64,000 bases of DNA from positions 62,001 to 126,000 of the forward strand of contig VCMS01000119.1 in assembly GCA_022539475.1 (NCBI GenBank), given 5' to 3'. A program made the position numbers and the translations under genes. How positions within the stretch are numbered: position 1 is the stretch's first letter; every line of letters starts with the position of its first letter. The DNA is from Gracilaria domingensis (Eukaryota > Rhodophyta > Florideophyceae > Gracilariales > Gracilariaceae). Below the pieces are notes generated by a model. That model did no database searches, was not told the DNA's origin, and was given only the letters and a program-made list of their open reading frames with translations. Shown piece by piece: positions 19,962-30,579 of this stretch.

Positions 19962-22900
19962 TTGGGAGTTCCCCCTGCGGGAGGGGCGTCTCCTGAGCCG
20001 AAGTCGGAGACACCCGAGGCGCCGCCGCTTCGCTCCCAAGTCACTTTCCTTGAGAGGAAGATCCTTACGAGGAAGATGGGTCAATCTCACGTAGACTCAG
20101 AGCTTTTAACGGTTCTCTGTCGTCCGTGGGTACGGTCACGAAATTTCCGTAACCCGGATAGAGTCCTTGGGATGGCCAAGAGGAATTATAAGGTTTACGC
20201 CGACCTCGGCTTATCACACCAGTTTATGGTTCGTCAACTGTCTGTGATGGACACGGCCGCTGCTCCCAATCTCATTCACTCTTCGTTAGTGCCCCCGGCA
20301 CTATGGGAATTCGCTCGCTATGGTCCAGGCTTGGGTATCGCTGACGCGAACAATAACCGTTGCGCACGGTTGGTTATTTAACTCTCACAGTGAGACTTGC
20401 CACCTACGTGGTGAAACCTGAATTTGTTGTCTGCGATTCACTCGCTGCACTGGTTATACTCTGTTGTGATTTTCGCGACCGCTTTGTGGAAGCGATACGC
20501 CCAAGGGCGAAAACCGTAAAAATGGAAGACGGTACAACCATTCCGATCGTTCGGAAGCCGTTGAGGCGCGCAATCCGCAAGCGCTTCCCATTACCTGTGG
20601 CTCAGGAGGTTCCAAACGTGGATTCGAAATCAACAAAGCTTCGCATAGCGAAATCCGTTTCAATCCAGCCGGAATCCTAGGTGTGGGTGCAGTGCGTCTC
20701 CCAACAACATGGAATTCGACTAGTTCAACCGTCTTCATCGTTATACGATCAGCGACAGCTCGCTTTAGCTAATGGTGTTGTTTCTATCGAGCCCGATCAA
20801 CCTTTCAAGGTACTGGTTGCCAACTTTGGCAAAACCACTCAGTGGCTAGTCAAACACTAGGTACTGGGTTCGGTCCTGCCGCATCCGAAGGCGCTCGTAC
20901 AGACGAGAATCCTAACGTCCGAGGTTTTCGGTGTGCCCGAAGCTAAGAAGGGGGAGGTGCGTTCTGGAAACTCCGTTTTGTCGGATTCCTCCAGAAATGG
21001 AAACTCCGCCGTACCGGAAGCAGTTGCTGCTGAAGAGGTGAATCTAGTTAGTTCGGGCCACGAACGACCGTTCATTCCGGTTAAATCAGCGCTACCCCCT
21101 GGCACAGAACAGACGAATCCTGTTGAGGAATTAGAGAAGTTGAATCTGGACCATGTCCCAGCGTCTCATCGCGAGAAGTTGCGGGACATACTCAGAGAAT
21201 TTACTCCCATGTGGGACGGTTCTCTTGGAACAATTGGAATTATGGAGCACCGTATTGATCTGCTCCCAGATACTCGCCCCATCGCGCAACACCCGTATCG
21301 GGCAGGCCCGAAAGCGGGGGAAGAAGAAAAGTGTCAGGTCGAGAAGATGCTACGTGCCGACGTAATTGAGACAGCTCAGTTGTCATGGGCATCGCCCGTT
21401 GTACTTGTACCGAAGACGGATTGATCGTGGCGTTTTTGCATCGATTACAGGCGACTCAACGCCGTTACCGTCAAAGACGTGTATCCGCTTCCATGGATAG
21501 ATAAGTATATCGACTCTCTGGGAAGCGCCAGAGTATTTACCGCCCTTGACGCCAATTGGGGTCACTGGCAGGTTCTAATTCGAGAGGAAGATTGCGACAA
21601 GACCGCATTTAAATGTCACCAAGTAATGTACCGTTTCAAACGGATGCTCTTCCGGCTAACGAATGGTCTCGCTACGTTTTAGCGCGCGATTGATATTCTG
21701 TTCGCCAGATTTAAGTGGAAGACTTGTCTTGCGTACTTGGACGACATTGTCGTATTTTCCAACAGTATGGATGAACATATGTCCCATGTGAGTGAAGTGA
21801 TGCAGGTTCTGCGTGACGCAGGTGTTACCTTGAAGCTCAAGAAATGCGAATTCTTTACCGACTCGGTGAAATACCTGGGCCACATTATCCGCCCAGGGAA
21901 ACTCTCGGTCGACGAGGTAAGGGTGAAGTCGCTGAAGGAAGCGAAACATTCTACAACTCAAGCGGAACTCCGATCATTTCTCGGTTTGTGTAATTTCTAC
22001 CGTCGGTTTGTCCCGAATTTCGCTGATACTGCAGCTCCTCTCAATTCTCTTCTCAGAAAAGGACAGCCAGCTAAACTGGAACCATTCGGCGATGCGGAAG
22101 CATCCGCCTTCTCGTCGTTAATCGATGCTGTCACGTCTCCGCCGATTTTGGCGTTGCCCACTCCCGGGCTTCCATATGAAATTGATACTGATTCCAGTGA
22201 CCACCAAGTAGGGTGTGCATTGTTTCAAGTCTCAAAGGAAGGCGAGCAACATCCAGTTGGATACTGGTCTCTTTCATTGAACGTGCATGAGCCTAATTAC
22301 TCAGTCTCTGAGAAAGAGTGTCTCGCCGTGGTTTAGGCGCTCTCTACTTTAAGACCCTATCTCATGAGAACGGTACATACCGATCATTCGGCTCTCCGCT
22401 GGCTTATGGAGATCTCCGAGCCGTTGGGTCGCCTTATGCGTTGGCGTCTCTGTCTATCGGACTTTGATTTTGATGTCCGGTACAAACGGGGCACCCTGAA
22501 TATGCAGGCTGATGCGCTTTCCCGCTTAGGAACGTCTGGAGAAGCCGAACCTGTCGACGACGACAACATACCATGCTTCTTAGTGGGAGACTGGGAGTAA
22601 GACTCCGAAATTACGGATGACGTCTGTGACGATATTCTCGCCGCAGAAACGGCCAAGCCACCGCCTGGCTCATTTGAACCCATTACCGCTGAAGAGGTAA
22701 TACGTGAACAACACGGGGACCTTTCTGTACTCAGATAAGGGCCCGACCCAACGGGGGATTCAAAATACCCTTTCTAACTAACGATCAGGGATTCCTTGTT
22801 AGGATTGTTGGGCCACGTCCTCAAATTGTGGTTCCACACTCCCTACAATGGAGGGTTCTCCATATATCCCATTATGCAAAGATTGGGGGACACCCTGGTG

Positions 22901-24167
22901 GCAGGAAGTTATATCTAACTCTCCGAAGAGACTTATATTGGGCAGCTATGGCATTCAACTGCTACGCAGTACTCCGTTCATGCACGGAATGCGCCAAGAG
23001 CAACGTCAAACTCCGACGAAATTCGAAGTCGATGACGCTGTTCCCAGCCCAGGCTCCTTTAGAGTTCGTCGCTATCGACATTCTGGGCGAATTAATTCGA
23101 ACCGCACGCGGTCACAGGTACCTCCTGGTTATCACGGACAGGTTTTCGAAGTTAATGCAAACGGTTCCGTTGAAGCGGATCACTGCAGCAGCAGTTGCAC
23201 AAGCATTTGTGACGAATTGGGTCTTCACTTACAGGCCACCCGTTAATCTGCTTGCAGACAATGGCTCGCAGTTTGCGTCAAAGTTCTTTATGGACGTATG
23301 CCGTATCTTGGATGTCAAGAATTTGTTTACAACAACCTATCATCCCCAGTGTAATGGGCAGGTAGAAAGATTTAATTGTACAATGCTTAACGCATTACGA
23401 TCCTATGTTGCGGATCACCCAAAGGATTCGGACTTGTACACCGATGCTATTACGTACGCGTATAACACCCAAGTGCATCGGGTAACGAAGCTTTCGCCGT
23501 TTTAACTCGTCCTTTCGAGGATACCGCCACCGGTAGCAATCGAATCACAACCGACGCTAGCGTCTTTCCGGTCACCACGGATGTACAAGGACACCTGGAA
23601 AAATGGTTAACCAAGATGGTACCGGTAGCCCGGAAGGCCATGGAAAAGGCACAGCTTACGTACAAGCGTAATTTCGATGGCCGAATTCGCGGTACAACAG
23701 TGGTGGTAGAGCCTAACAGCTTTGTCTTCCTTCGGAAGGAGTATTATAATCCTGACAAGGAAAAGCGACACAAGCTCTCCCCCATCGCTGATGGACCATA
23801 TCGCCTCATTTCCGTCAATCTGGATACCGTCGTTCTCGACATTGACGGACGTCATGAACGAATCTCGCCTGACCTCTTTGTGCCCGCCCCGATGCCACCC
23901 ACCGCAACCGGGCCCACCTCAACCAATACCCAATCAGGGGATCCTCAACAGGAGGCAGAACCGTCAAGAGCCGCTACACGACCGTCGCGCCCGGCGATTC
24001 TTCCGCACCTGGATCGAGGATTAAGTGATCTACCTACAGTAGGTACTTCTGCCCACAGAACTAAACTTCCTACTACTTGGACGAATTCCAACGACTCTGC
24101 ACGAGTATTTACAAGAGTAATCCCCCCACCCCATCTCCTGCTGGAGCCCGTGCCGCAACCTAAGTAG
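19962..24167 (+). pseudogene. gypsy-1 pol: protease, RT, RNase H, integrase (broken)
   Basis: The order of domains is that of Ty3/gypsy. A retropepsin-like site (VMDTAAAPNLI) lies near 20,246. Reverse transcriptase has the YLDDIVVFS active-site box at 21734-21760. RNase H begins near 22,180 (EIDTDSSDHQVGCALF) and ends with ADALSRLG. Integrase has a zinc-binding HHCC region (HISHYAKIGGHPGG, CTECAK) and a D-D-E core (VAIDILGELI; LLADNGSQF; NGQVERFN). A polar tail with PAPMPPTATGPT follows. It is broken in about seven or eight places. It is clearly related to the pol of gypsy-2, but the two are distinct copies. Confidence 0.95.
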
Positions 24168-24209
24168 GGGGAGGATACCGCAGCTGCTGCGAATGGCACT
24201 GACGCTCCG

Positions 24210-24503
24210 GTGTCGCCCGGTTCCCCAACCACGGGAAATGTGATCCACACTGACAATCCAGTCGCTCTCGTGGGAGAATCTAGTGGCACAGTTGCCTTGT
24301 CGCACCCCAACCGTGAGGACTCTGCCGTATCGGTCTCCGTTACCACGGAACGTGCCCGCGATAGGCGCGACGCTGCCGCAGAAGCAGCTACCCACTCTGG
24401 GACCTCTTACCTCTTGAACTCGCGTATCCGCGCTGAGAAGCACAGCCGAACTGTGAAAACGGTTTCCGCTGATCCGGACCAGCCGCTGCACGCGGAGGAA
24501 TAG
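24210..24503 (+). CDS. gypsy-1 polar accessory frame after integrase
   Basis: A 97-residue frame just past the end of pol, rich in A, S, T, R and E (SVTTERARDRRDAAAEAAT) and without hydrophobic segments or a known domain. Counterparts occur at the same position in gypsy-2 (16,370-16,661) and gypsy-3 (end of 59,698-60,324, ending ALGSALQAEGDM against SADPDQPLHAEE here). It may be a linker once joined to integrase, or a separate small protein. Function unknown. Confidence 0.4.
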   Translation: MSPGSPTTGNVIHTDNPVALVGESSGTVALSHPNREDSAVSVSVTTERARDRRDAAAEAATHSGTSYLLNSRIRAEKHSRTVKTVSADPDQPLHAEE

Positions 24504-25220
24504 CATTGCAACCCTGAAAGGGAAATTCTCGTGAACGAGTTGTGCTGAGTATTACCACTCATTATGGATTCCCTTGTGGGACTTCTAACGCTTTCTTGGA
24601 AGCCGACACTCTACAGTGTGAACCACATCGCGTGCGGAGACTTGAAACTCCGCCACCACTGCAAGAAGTGCAATCTCCGTGACACGGGGCCTGACAGAAC
24701 CAGGCGCGTGCCACGCGATACACGTTACAACGTGGAAAGCCCTAATGAGCGGTCGGCGACCTTTCGCGAACGGATGGCCGAGCACGGCACGTGCACGATT
24801 GTCGTGGTCGCCAATCTGTGGCGTAGAGCCAATCAGAGCTCTTGGCACAAGCCCAGTGGACCGGGTGAACTGGCGCCATGCCAAAGGAGTGCCGTACGCA
24901 CCTCCGTCACCGAAACGGTTATCCCCGTGAAGGCCGGGAGATTCGTCAACCGGAAGTACTACCGTTTGTCGGTCTCTCGACTGTCGTCGAATAACGTGAT
25001 ACCGTTGGACTCGTCTGATCGAGAGCTTTGCAACTAGTTCTCTAGCTCAAGAATAGAACGCGGAGAACGCGAGTTACAATACAGCCGCCACAGCGAAATG
25101 CGTGGAGAACCGCGGAAGTAAGCCGGCCTCCAATGCTTGGGAAGCTTCACCAGCGTGATTTTTAGGCAGCTAAAGAACCTCTCCAGGTGAAACTGCGTCA
25201 GCAGGAGTGTCCCACACGCC

Positions 25221-25454
25221 ATGGAGGCCCGCGAACGGGAAGTGTTCCCACAAGAATTCGTTATCGAACGCATCGTGAGTCACGTCGTGAACCCTGATGG
25301 GGAGACTGAATACCAAGTCCGTTGGTACGGAAAAACCCCTGAGGAGGATACTTTCGAGCCGATCGAACATCTCTTTCGATCGAAGGTCGTCGCCTACTAC
25401 CGGCGCAAGCGCTTACCGTCACCTCCAAACTTGGACGCAGCCCAGATAGGGTGA
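25221..25454 (+). CDS. gypsy-1 chromodomain on a separate reading frame
   Basis: A 77-residue frame with its own ATG that encodes a chromodomain: EFVIERIVSHVVNPDGETEY, then the hallmark YQVRWYGKTPEEDTFEPIEHL with the aromatic residues that cage methyl-lysine, then a basic tail (AYYRRKR). In chromoviruses this domain is normally fused to the integrase C-terminus and steers insertion to marked chromatin. Here it lies about 1 kb past the end of pol, with unrelated sequence between. The same arrangement is seen in gypsy-3 (61,034-61,219). It might be joined to pol by splicing or made as a separate protein. Confidence 0.8.
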   Translation: MEAREREVFPQEFVIERIVSHVVNPDGETEYQVRWYGKTPEEDTFEPIEHLFRSKVVAYYRRKRLPSPPNLDAAQIG

Positions 25455-25844
25455 CAGTACTACTGTGCCGTGAGGTGAACCGACGGGCCCACTTGTGGGA
25501 GAATTATTGATGGTACTACCAAGAAGTTTGGGTTGTTCCTACGGAAGGAAGTATCGAAGGGATGAAAGAAGAAAGATGATTTTCGTCTAACGGACTCCGA
25601 TTTATCGGAAAGAAGCAAACTACCGTCTAACGGTCCCTGTGAATATATCGTTAGGCTACACGCATAATGAAGAATCTTATTGGGACGATGGTGCGCCAAA
25701 AGCGTAAAACCGTAATCCGGCTATGAAGGAACTGACATCGAAGTCGATTTTTATTCTAAGAAGAAGGTGTACCGCTAGCTAGTGCGGAGTGCGTTGGTCG
25801 CAGAGCCTACCACAGCCCATCATGGAGGGAACCCACCGTTGGGA

Positions 25845-27659
25845 TCACTGCCATCCTGTCGAAGGACCGGCACCTCCAGGGTTGGACGGCCCCGCCTGGG
25901 GAGGCTGACTCGCGAAAGCCTGCGCGCCCAATGCCAACAGCTGGCCCAGATCGTACATATCCGGTGGAACCGGCACCCCAAGTCCGAGGAGTTGGTTGCG
26001 CATCGCTATCACGCGAGGGTCAATATTCCCCTGCGAAGGGCCCACGCCCCAACCGATAGGAGCAACTGGCGCAGCCGCCCCTCCGACAACCGGAACTCCT
26101 GCGGAAGCCGCCGACAGGCCTCCCGTTGCCGGGTCTTCCACAGTGTCATCCATCATTGGATCGTCCTCCTCTGCTACGGAGTAATAGTTGTCGGAAAACA
26201 TGAACCCAATAGGGTGATCGCTCGGAACCACTCGAGGAAGTCCGCGTAGGACGAGAGCCCGCTCCTTCGGGACGGTAACTCCCTCCCAGGGATGATAGTA
26301 CACGAAGTCACCGGCACCCGGATGTCTTCGCCCTGGCGAACGGTCGTAGTGCGAATGAGTGCCCCTGGGGACGTTTTCCGCCGGAACGGTACTCCAATCA
26401 ATGGAATCGATGAGATCGATAAGGCTGATAACCTCGCTGACATTGTCGTCCGAACCGAGTGCGGTGTATAAGTCCAGTGATCTAATCACATTCCGAAACC
26501 TCGGAGGCAAATACCAAACACGGTTGTGGTCGTATGCTTCCCATAGCATAAACGCGGCAACGCGAGCGGCCCATTCGGCGATGAAGAGCATCCAATACTC
26601 CGAGTGCGGATTCGCAATCATGCGTGACCCCACATAGGAGATGCACGGAGGCAATTCCGGTAAACACTCGCGTGGTACCTCATAGTGAGCCCCCCACAAT
26701 GGGAGTGAAGCGAATCGACCCGCTAGTCCGTCCGGACGCAAACGTTCAACCTCCATGTTCTGGGGTGCAATCAGATACCCGAACCGGGATCGCCATTTGC
26801 GTTCGTTTCGCAGTCGGTCGAAGAAGCTTCCCTCTCCCAAAGGGCGATGTAGATATCGGAACTCCGCTCGCAGGATAGACCTGTTGAACAGGAGAATGTC
26901 CGCCGGCATCGCCTCCGGGAAGTTTTCCGCCGCTTGGAAGTCCGTGAGGTTCGCGCCATACTTGATCTCTCCGTAGGTTCGGAAACGGGAAAGGTCGAAC
27001 CCGTATGACTCGGGAATCCTCTCGAGAAACGAGGCTCGGCCCTTCCGAAAGTATGCCAATCGCGCCATACCCGCGCGCGCTTCATCTATCGTTTCGTATC
27101 CACGGCCGCGCCGTTTTCGTGACAACAGGTGAGGTGCGACCGCCACGCGGTGTCTCCAATCCCAGGAATCCATCATATCTCGGTATAGGCCGCCAGGCAG
27201 CATACCGTTCTCGGTGTATGAATCCATCAACGCACTGTTGCGAACCGCTGTCGGGTGAAACCAGGGCGCTCTGGAATAGGCCCTGCTTCCTCCGGTAGTC
27301 AGATGTTGAACAAGGAGCGATTCACGCGCTATCCAGCCAGCTGGAGTCGCCAGCAAGGGCACCGCCTGAGCGGAATTCCACGCCGCGACGTCTACCGGGT
27401 TCGGTGTAGTCGTGTGATGTTGACTATGGGGCAGAGGAGCGGAGGCGAAACCGCCGAGGTACCCTGTCGCAGGAGTTGCGGGACCCGAAACGTTCGGAGC
27501 CCCGGATTGGGAATGCTGCTCGTCGCCCTGGTGAGGGTTCCTCGAACCGTCGGTCGCGGAGGAAACTTCAAGTACTGAATCGTCTGAGTGCAGAGAAGTT
27601 GAGTGCGCTTGCGCGTGTGTCTTGTTGTGACGAGGAACCGGAATCTCGGATATGTCCAT
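25845..27659 (-). CDS. gypsy-1 opposite-strand accessory protein, 604 residues, whole
   Basis: An uninterrupted frame on the strand opposite to gag-pol, between the chromodomain frame and the 3' LTR. It starts MDISEIPVPRHNK and has a disordered S/T/Q/P-rich N-terminus (about 100 residues). A central region of about 330 residues follows, with many W, Y and R residues and conserved blocks (APWFHPTAVRN, DSYTENGMLPGG, GFDLSRFRTYGE). Then comes an acidic stretch (VAEEDDPMMDDTVED) and a P/G/A-rich tail ending GPSTGWQ. There is no signal peptide, membrane span, zinc knuckle or catalytic motif, so it does not look like an envelope. Homologues occur at the same place in gypsy-3 and, decayed, in gypsy-2. 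I do not recognise the family. Extra antisense frames between pol and the 3' LTR are known in plant Ty3 elements such as Grande, but I see no sequence link to them. Confidence 0.75.
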   Translation of the reverse strand: MDISEIPVPRHNKTHAQAHSTSLHSDDSVLEVSSATDGSRNPHQGDEQHSQSGAPNVSGPATPATGYLGGFASAPLPHSQHHTTTPNPVDVAAWNSAQAVPLLATPAGWIARESLLVQHLTTGGSRAYSRAPWFHPTAVRNSALMDSYTENGMLPGGLYRDMMDSWDWRHRVAVAPHLLSRKRRGRGYETIDEARAGMARLAYFRKGRASFLERIPESYGFDLSRFRTYGEIKYGANLTDFQAAENFPEAMPADILLFNRSILRAEFRYLHRPLGEGSFFDRLRNERKWRSRFGYLIAPQNMEVERLRPDGLAGRFASLPLWGAHYEVPRECLPELPPCISYVGSRMIANPHSEYWMLFIAEWAARVAAFMLWEAYDHNRVWYLPPRFRNVIRSLDLYTALGSDDNVSEVISLIDLIDSIDWSTVPAENVPRGTHSHYDRSPGRRHPGAGDFVYYHPWEGVTVPKERALVLRGLPRVVPSDHPIGFMFSDNYYSVAEEDDPMMDDTVEDPATGGLSAASAGVPVVGGAAAPVAPIGWGVGPSQGNIDPRVIAMRNQLLGLGVPVPPDMYDLGQLLALGAQAFASQPPQAGPSNPGGAGPSTGWQ

Positions 27660-27670
27660 GATGGACCACG

Positions 27671-27680
27671 CTTATATACT
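27671..27680 (-). promoter_or_regulatory. TATA-like box upstream of the gypsy-1 opposite-strand frame
   Basis: On the minus strand AGTATATAAG lies 12 bases upstream of the ATG at 27659. A similar AT-rich TATA-like run sits at nearly the same distance before the homologous frame of gypsy-3. This suggests a promoter of its own for the frame. The short distance to the ATG is a caveat, because transcription would normally start 25-30 bases downstream of a TATA box. Confidence 0.45.
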
Positions 27681-28510
27681 CGCTCGCTGATGAGTCTCAG
27701 CTTTCAAACCGGATGTTTCCTGCGCTAAGGAGGGGGATAGGTAGAGCAAAACGTGCTCGCCCGGTACACGGGGAAGGATTTCATAAACCCCTGGTAAGCA
27801 TGATTCCGGGTACTCGGAAGGTATGAGTATTGGCCCACGGATGGGATATTTTTCGGCAGCATTGAGCTATGGCACCCTGAGGGGTCGGCCATGACGTGGC
27901 GCAGATGAGTATTGGTCGCGTGTACGCGTGTGTAGGAATGGGTGTGTTCACACATGTCTTGTTACGATTTTCGGATATTTTACTGGCCGCTCCCGCGGGT
28001 TGTCACGTGCACCACGTGTATCGACCTGCTTAGGTGTGCATTAGATTATTTAATTTAGTTTAACTAATTTATCGGTTACGATATAAGAGGTGGTCTCCCG
28101 GCCACCTCCTCCTTCAGTAAAGGGTAACCGAGTTCGGCTCTGAACCAAGTTCGCCTGCGCAAAGTGTAAAACTCCCTTAGGAGGGTCACCGCGTACGGTA
28201 CGGATTGAATTCATCCCTCGGGATCACTCAGGCAATACTGACCATTGTGCCCTTGCCTTTGGGCTTATTTATTCCGTGTCTTCGGATTTTCTGTTTCGTT
28301 TACTGTGCAGTTGTACTGCTTTTACCACAATTGGTAGCGTTTCCGTCTCTGTATAGAGCTGTGCCGCGTGGGCTTAATACCCATCGTCGTCTCCCGGCGC
28401 CGTGTCTGTTGCCGCTTGCCGCACGTCCCGCCGCGGGATTCCTCTCTTTCCCTCCTTTGTTTTCCTTTCTTTTTCCCCGTTTTACCTAGGGCTTACACCG
28501 CTCTACGGTA

Positions 28511-30579
28511 CAGGTGGTCACTGTAGATAGTGTGGCCCACACTATTTGGAAAACATCGATTTCTGAGCATCTCACAGTAAAAGGTGTGGGCCACACTATA
28601 TCAGTACCCACACTAAAAAGGTTATGGCTTTATTAGTGTGGGCCACACTAAAACAGTGTAACAGTAATAGTGTGGCTTCAGTTGGAGCTCAACCCCACCG
28701 GTTCTCCTTCGAAATTTGCGCGATACTTGCGAATGATCGCCTGCAATTCGAAGAACAACTGTCGCTCCTCCCACACTCCATTCAAGTTCAAAGCCATACC
28801 ACACCGTATCATAGCCTTACGGGCATAGGTCACACCCTCTTCGTCCCTCTGAGCGCTAACAGCTCGCACGGACTGCGCAGCAAGTTTCAAAAAGTGCCGT
28901 TTCCCTGGATTTGTCAGTTTACCGGACGCCTTTTCTCCATTTACCCACATCTCTTTTGCTAACATATCCATTTTGAAGTCGTCCCATTCCTTGCGCCAGT
29001 ATGTTTTCAACTTCTGAATGACAAAACTATCAGCCGGCTGCACCAAATGCGTTGCGTTACATAGAAAAAAGCGAATCTCGGTGTTACTCTGCGCCAACGC
29101 AACACTAACTTCTTCTGTTATGTCGTGCGTGTTAACGTTGTCGATGTAAAGAACGCGTTTACGCCCGTTCGGCAGGGGTTGGAAAACTTGTTTCTCCTTC
29201 ACCCACTCTAGAAAAACGCGTTTGTCCATCCAAGCTTTCGGTCCGGTCCTATACACGACACCCGGAACATCATCTGGCAATCCACGGATGGGGTAGTTTT
29301 TGTCCGCATTCTTGAAGATAAGCATGGGAGTTTCGAGGCGTCCCTGAGGTCCACCAGCAATTAATACCATCATCGTAATGCCATCGTCCCCGGAAACGAC
29401 ATCCGCATACCTCACTTGTATCTCCAATTAGAGCCAGTGTCTTGTGGTTGTCCATATTTATGCAAAATGGGTCTCATCTCCGTTAAAAGCGTCCGCTTCT
29501 AGGAGTGCTTTGGAACGAAAATCACGAGCAAGCTGTCCGAGGTGGTACGCGACCTCTTGCTCGATTTGTTCCTGCTTGGAAGGAGAAACCATAAGCTTGC
29601 CGCATTGCGCCCTGCTCACAATCCGTGATCGTTGCATGAAGGATTGTACCCATCGGCTTGTGATATGTTCTTTTATCAAGTTGTTGCTGCGCTGGTCGCA
29701 TGTATGTTCGTTTTATAATTCGGAAGTGGACTTCATAATAATGTTCAGCGCCAGCTTACGCAACAAACGAGCATTGAATTTCACACCGGTCTTTCTCATG
29801 CGGTTAAACTCTTCCAGTAAATCTCCCTGTAGAGCTTGCACCCATGGTGTGATACGACGACCCCTCCCAGAAATGGCTTTGCAGAAGTGGCGCTTTAATC
29901 CTGTCTTGGTTGGTTTGACAAAGGTGAACTTGTTGGTTTTGGACTTCTTGTTGTGGCCAACTACTAGCTGGTGACGTTGTTTCCAATACCTGCTCGCCTT
30001 TTGTAGGTTTGCCTTGTTATTTCCCCGGAAGTATTGAGGGAACTGCTGCACTGCTTTTGATATGATTAGTTTGATGCCTTGGGCGTCAGCTGTGTTAATC
30101 ATCCAACGCGCAATTTGTGCTCGACTTGTGTTTGTTAGAACAATTTGTGGCTTTCGATTGTGTTTGAAACTGTCGACGGATTCATTAGAGGTGGTATTAG
30201 ACGGAGAATGGTTTGTTTCATTGGGCTGTGGGGTCGTCTTTGGATTGCTTGGGCCACTCAGAGTGGTGTTCAATGGAGCTCGACGGGCAAATGCGTTGAG
30301 GATAGGTGAGGCTGTAAGGGACATCTCGTTCAGTCTTGAGAGGTAAAGAAAAGAGCAGTAACCGAGAAGATAGTTTTGTTATCGGATTAGTTTATCGCAC
30401 GTGCAAAAGTGGTCGCTCGCATTGTCCAGTTCGTATTTCCCGCGCAATTTGTTCCCCCGAGCATGAAACCCACACTATATCTGATCGCCGATTGTATAGG
30501 CGCCAACCAATTAGTGTGGCCCACACTATTTCATGCGGCCACACTAATTTGGCACCCACACTAGTTACAGTGACCAGTG
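28511..30579 (-). mobile_element. Tc1/mariner-pogo DNA transposon in the gypsy-1 3' LTR
   Basis: A 2,069-bp element with short terminal inverted repeats: the left end reads CAGGTGGTCACTGTA and the right end is the complement of CACTGGTCACTGTA. It is flanked by TA on both sides (28509-28510 and 30580-30581), and the uninterrupted 5' LTR shows a single TA at this site. Both ends contain several copies of TAGTGTGGGCCACACTA or half of it. Left copies start near 28528, 28581, 28605, 28635 and 28668; right copies lie near 30465, 30511, 30535 and 30556. These are probable transposase-binding sites. It carries one transposase gene on the minus strand. CAGT-like ends, TA duplication and a DDE_1 domain fit the pogo branch. 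Confidence 0.9.
28678..30324 (-). pseudogene. Pogo-type (DDE_1) transposase, interrupted
   Basis: The reading frame opens at ATG 30324 and covers about 549 codons. The N-terminal 200 residues hold an S/T/N/P-rich start and a basic helical DNA-binding part (LQKASRYWKQRHQLVVGHNKK). The DDE_1 core follows: first aspartate in NGDETHF, second in LYIDNVNTH, third in QPADSFVIQKLK, with the usual QP before it. Two in-frame TAA codons (29713-29715 and 29458-29460) and a short frame-shifted stretch near 29,430 interrupt it, so the copy is inactive as read. All three acidic residues of the catalytic triad remain. It would cut and paste DNA at TA sites. Confidence 0.8.

Noticed and set aside
25845-27659. 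Envelope gene in the gypsy-1 element
   Set aside because: It is on the opposite strand and has no signal peptide, membrane span or fusion-peptide-like stretch.
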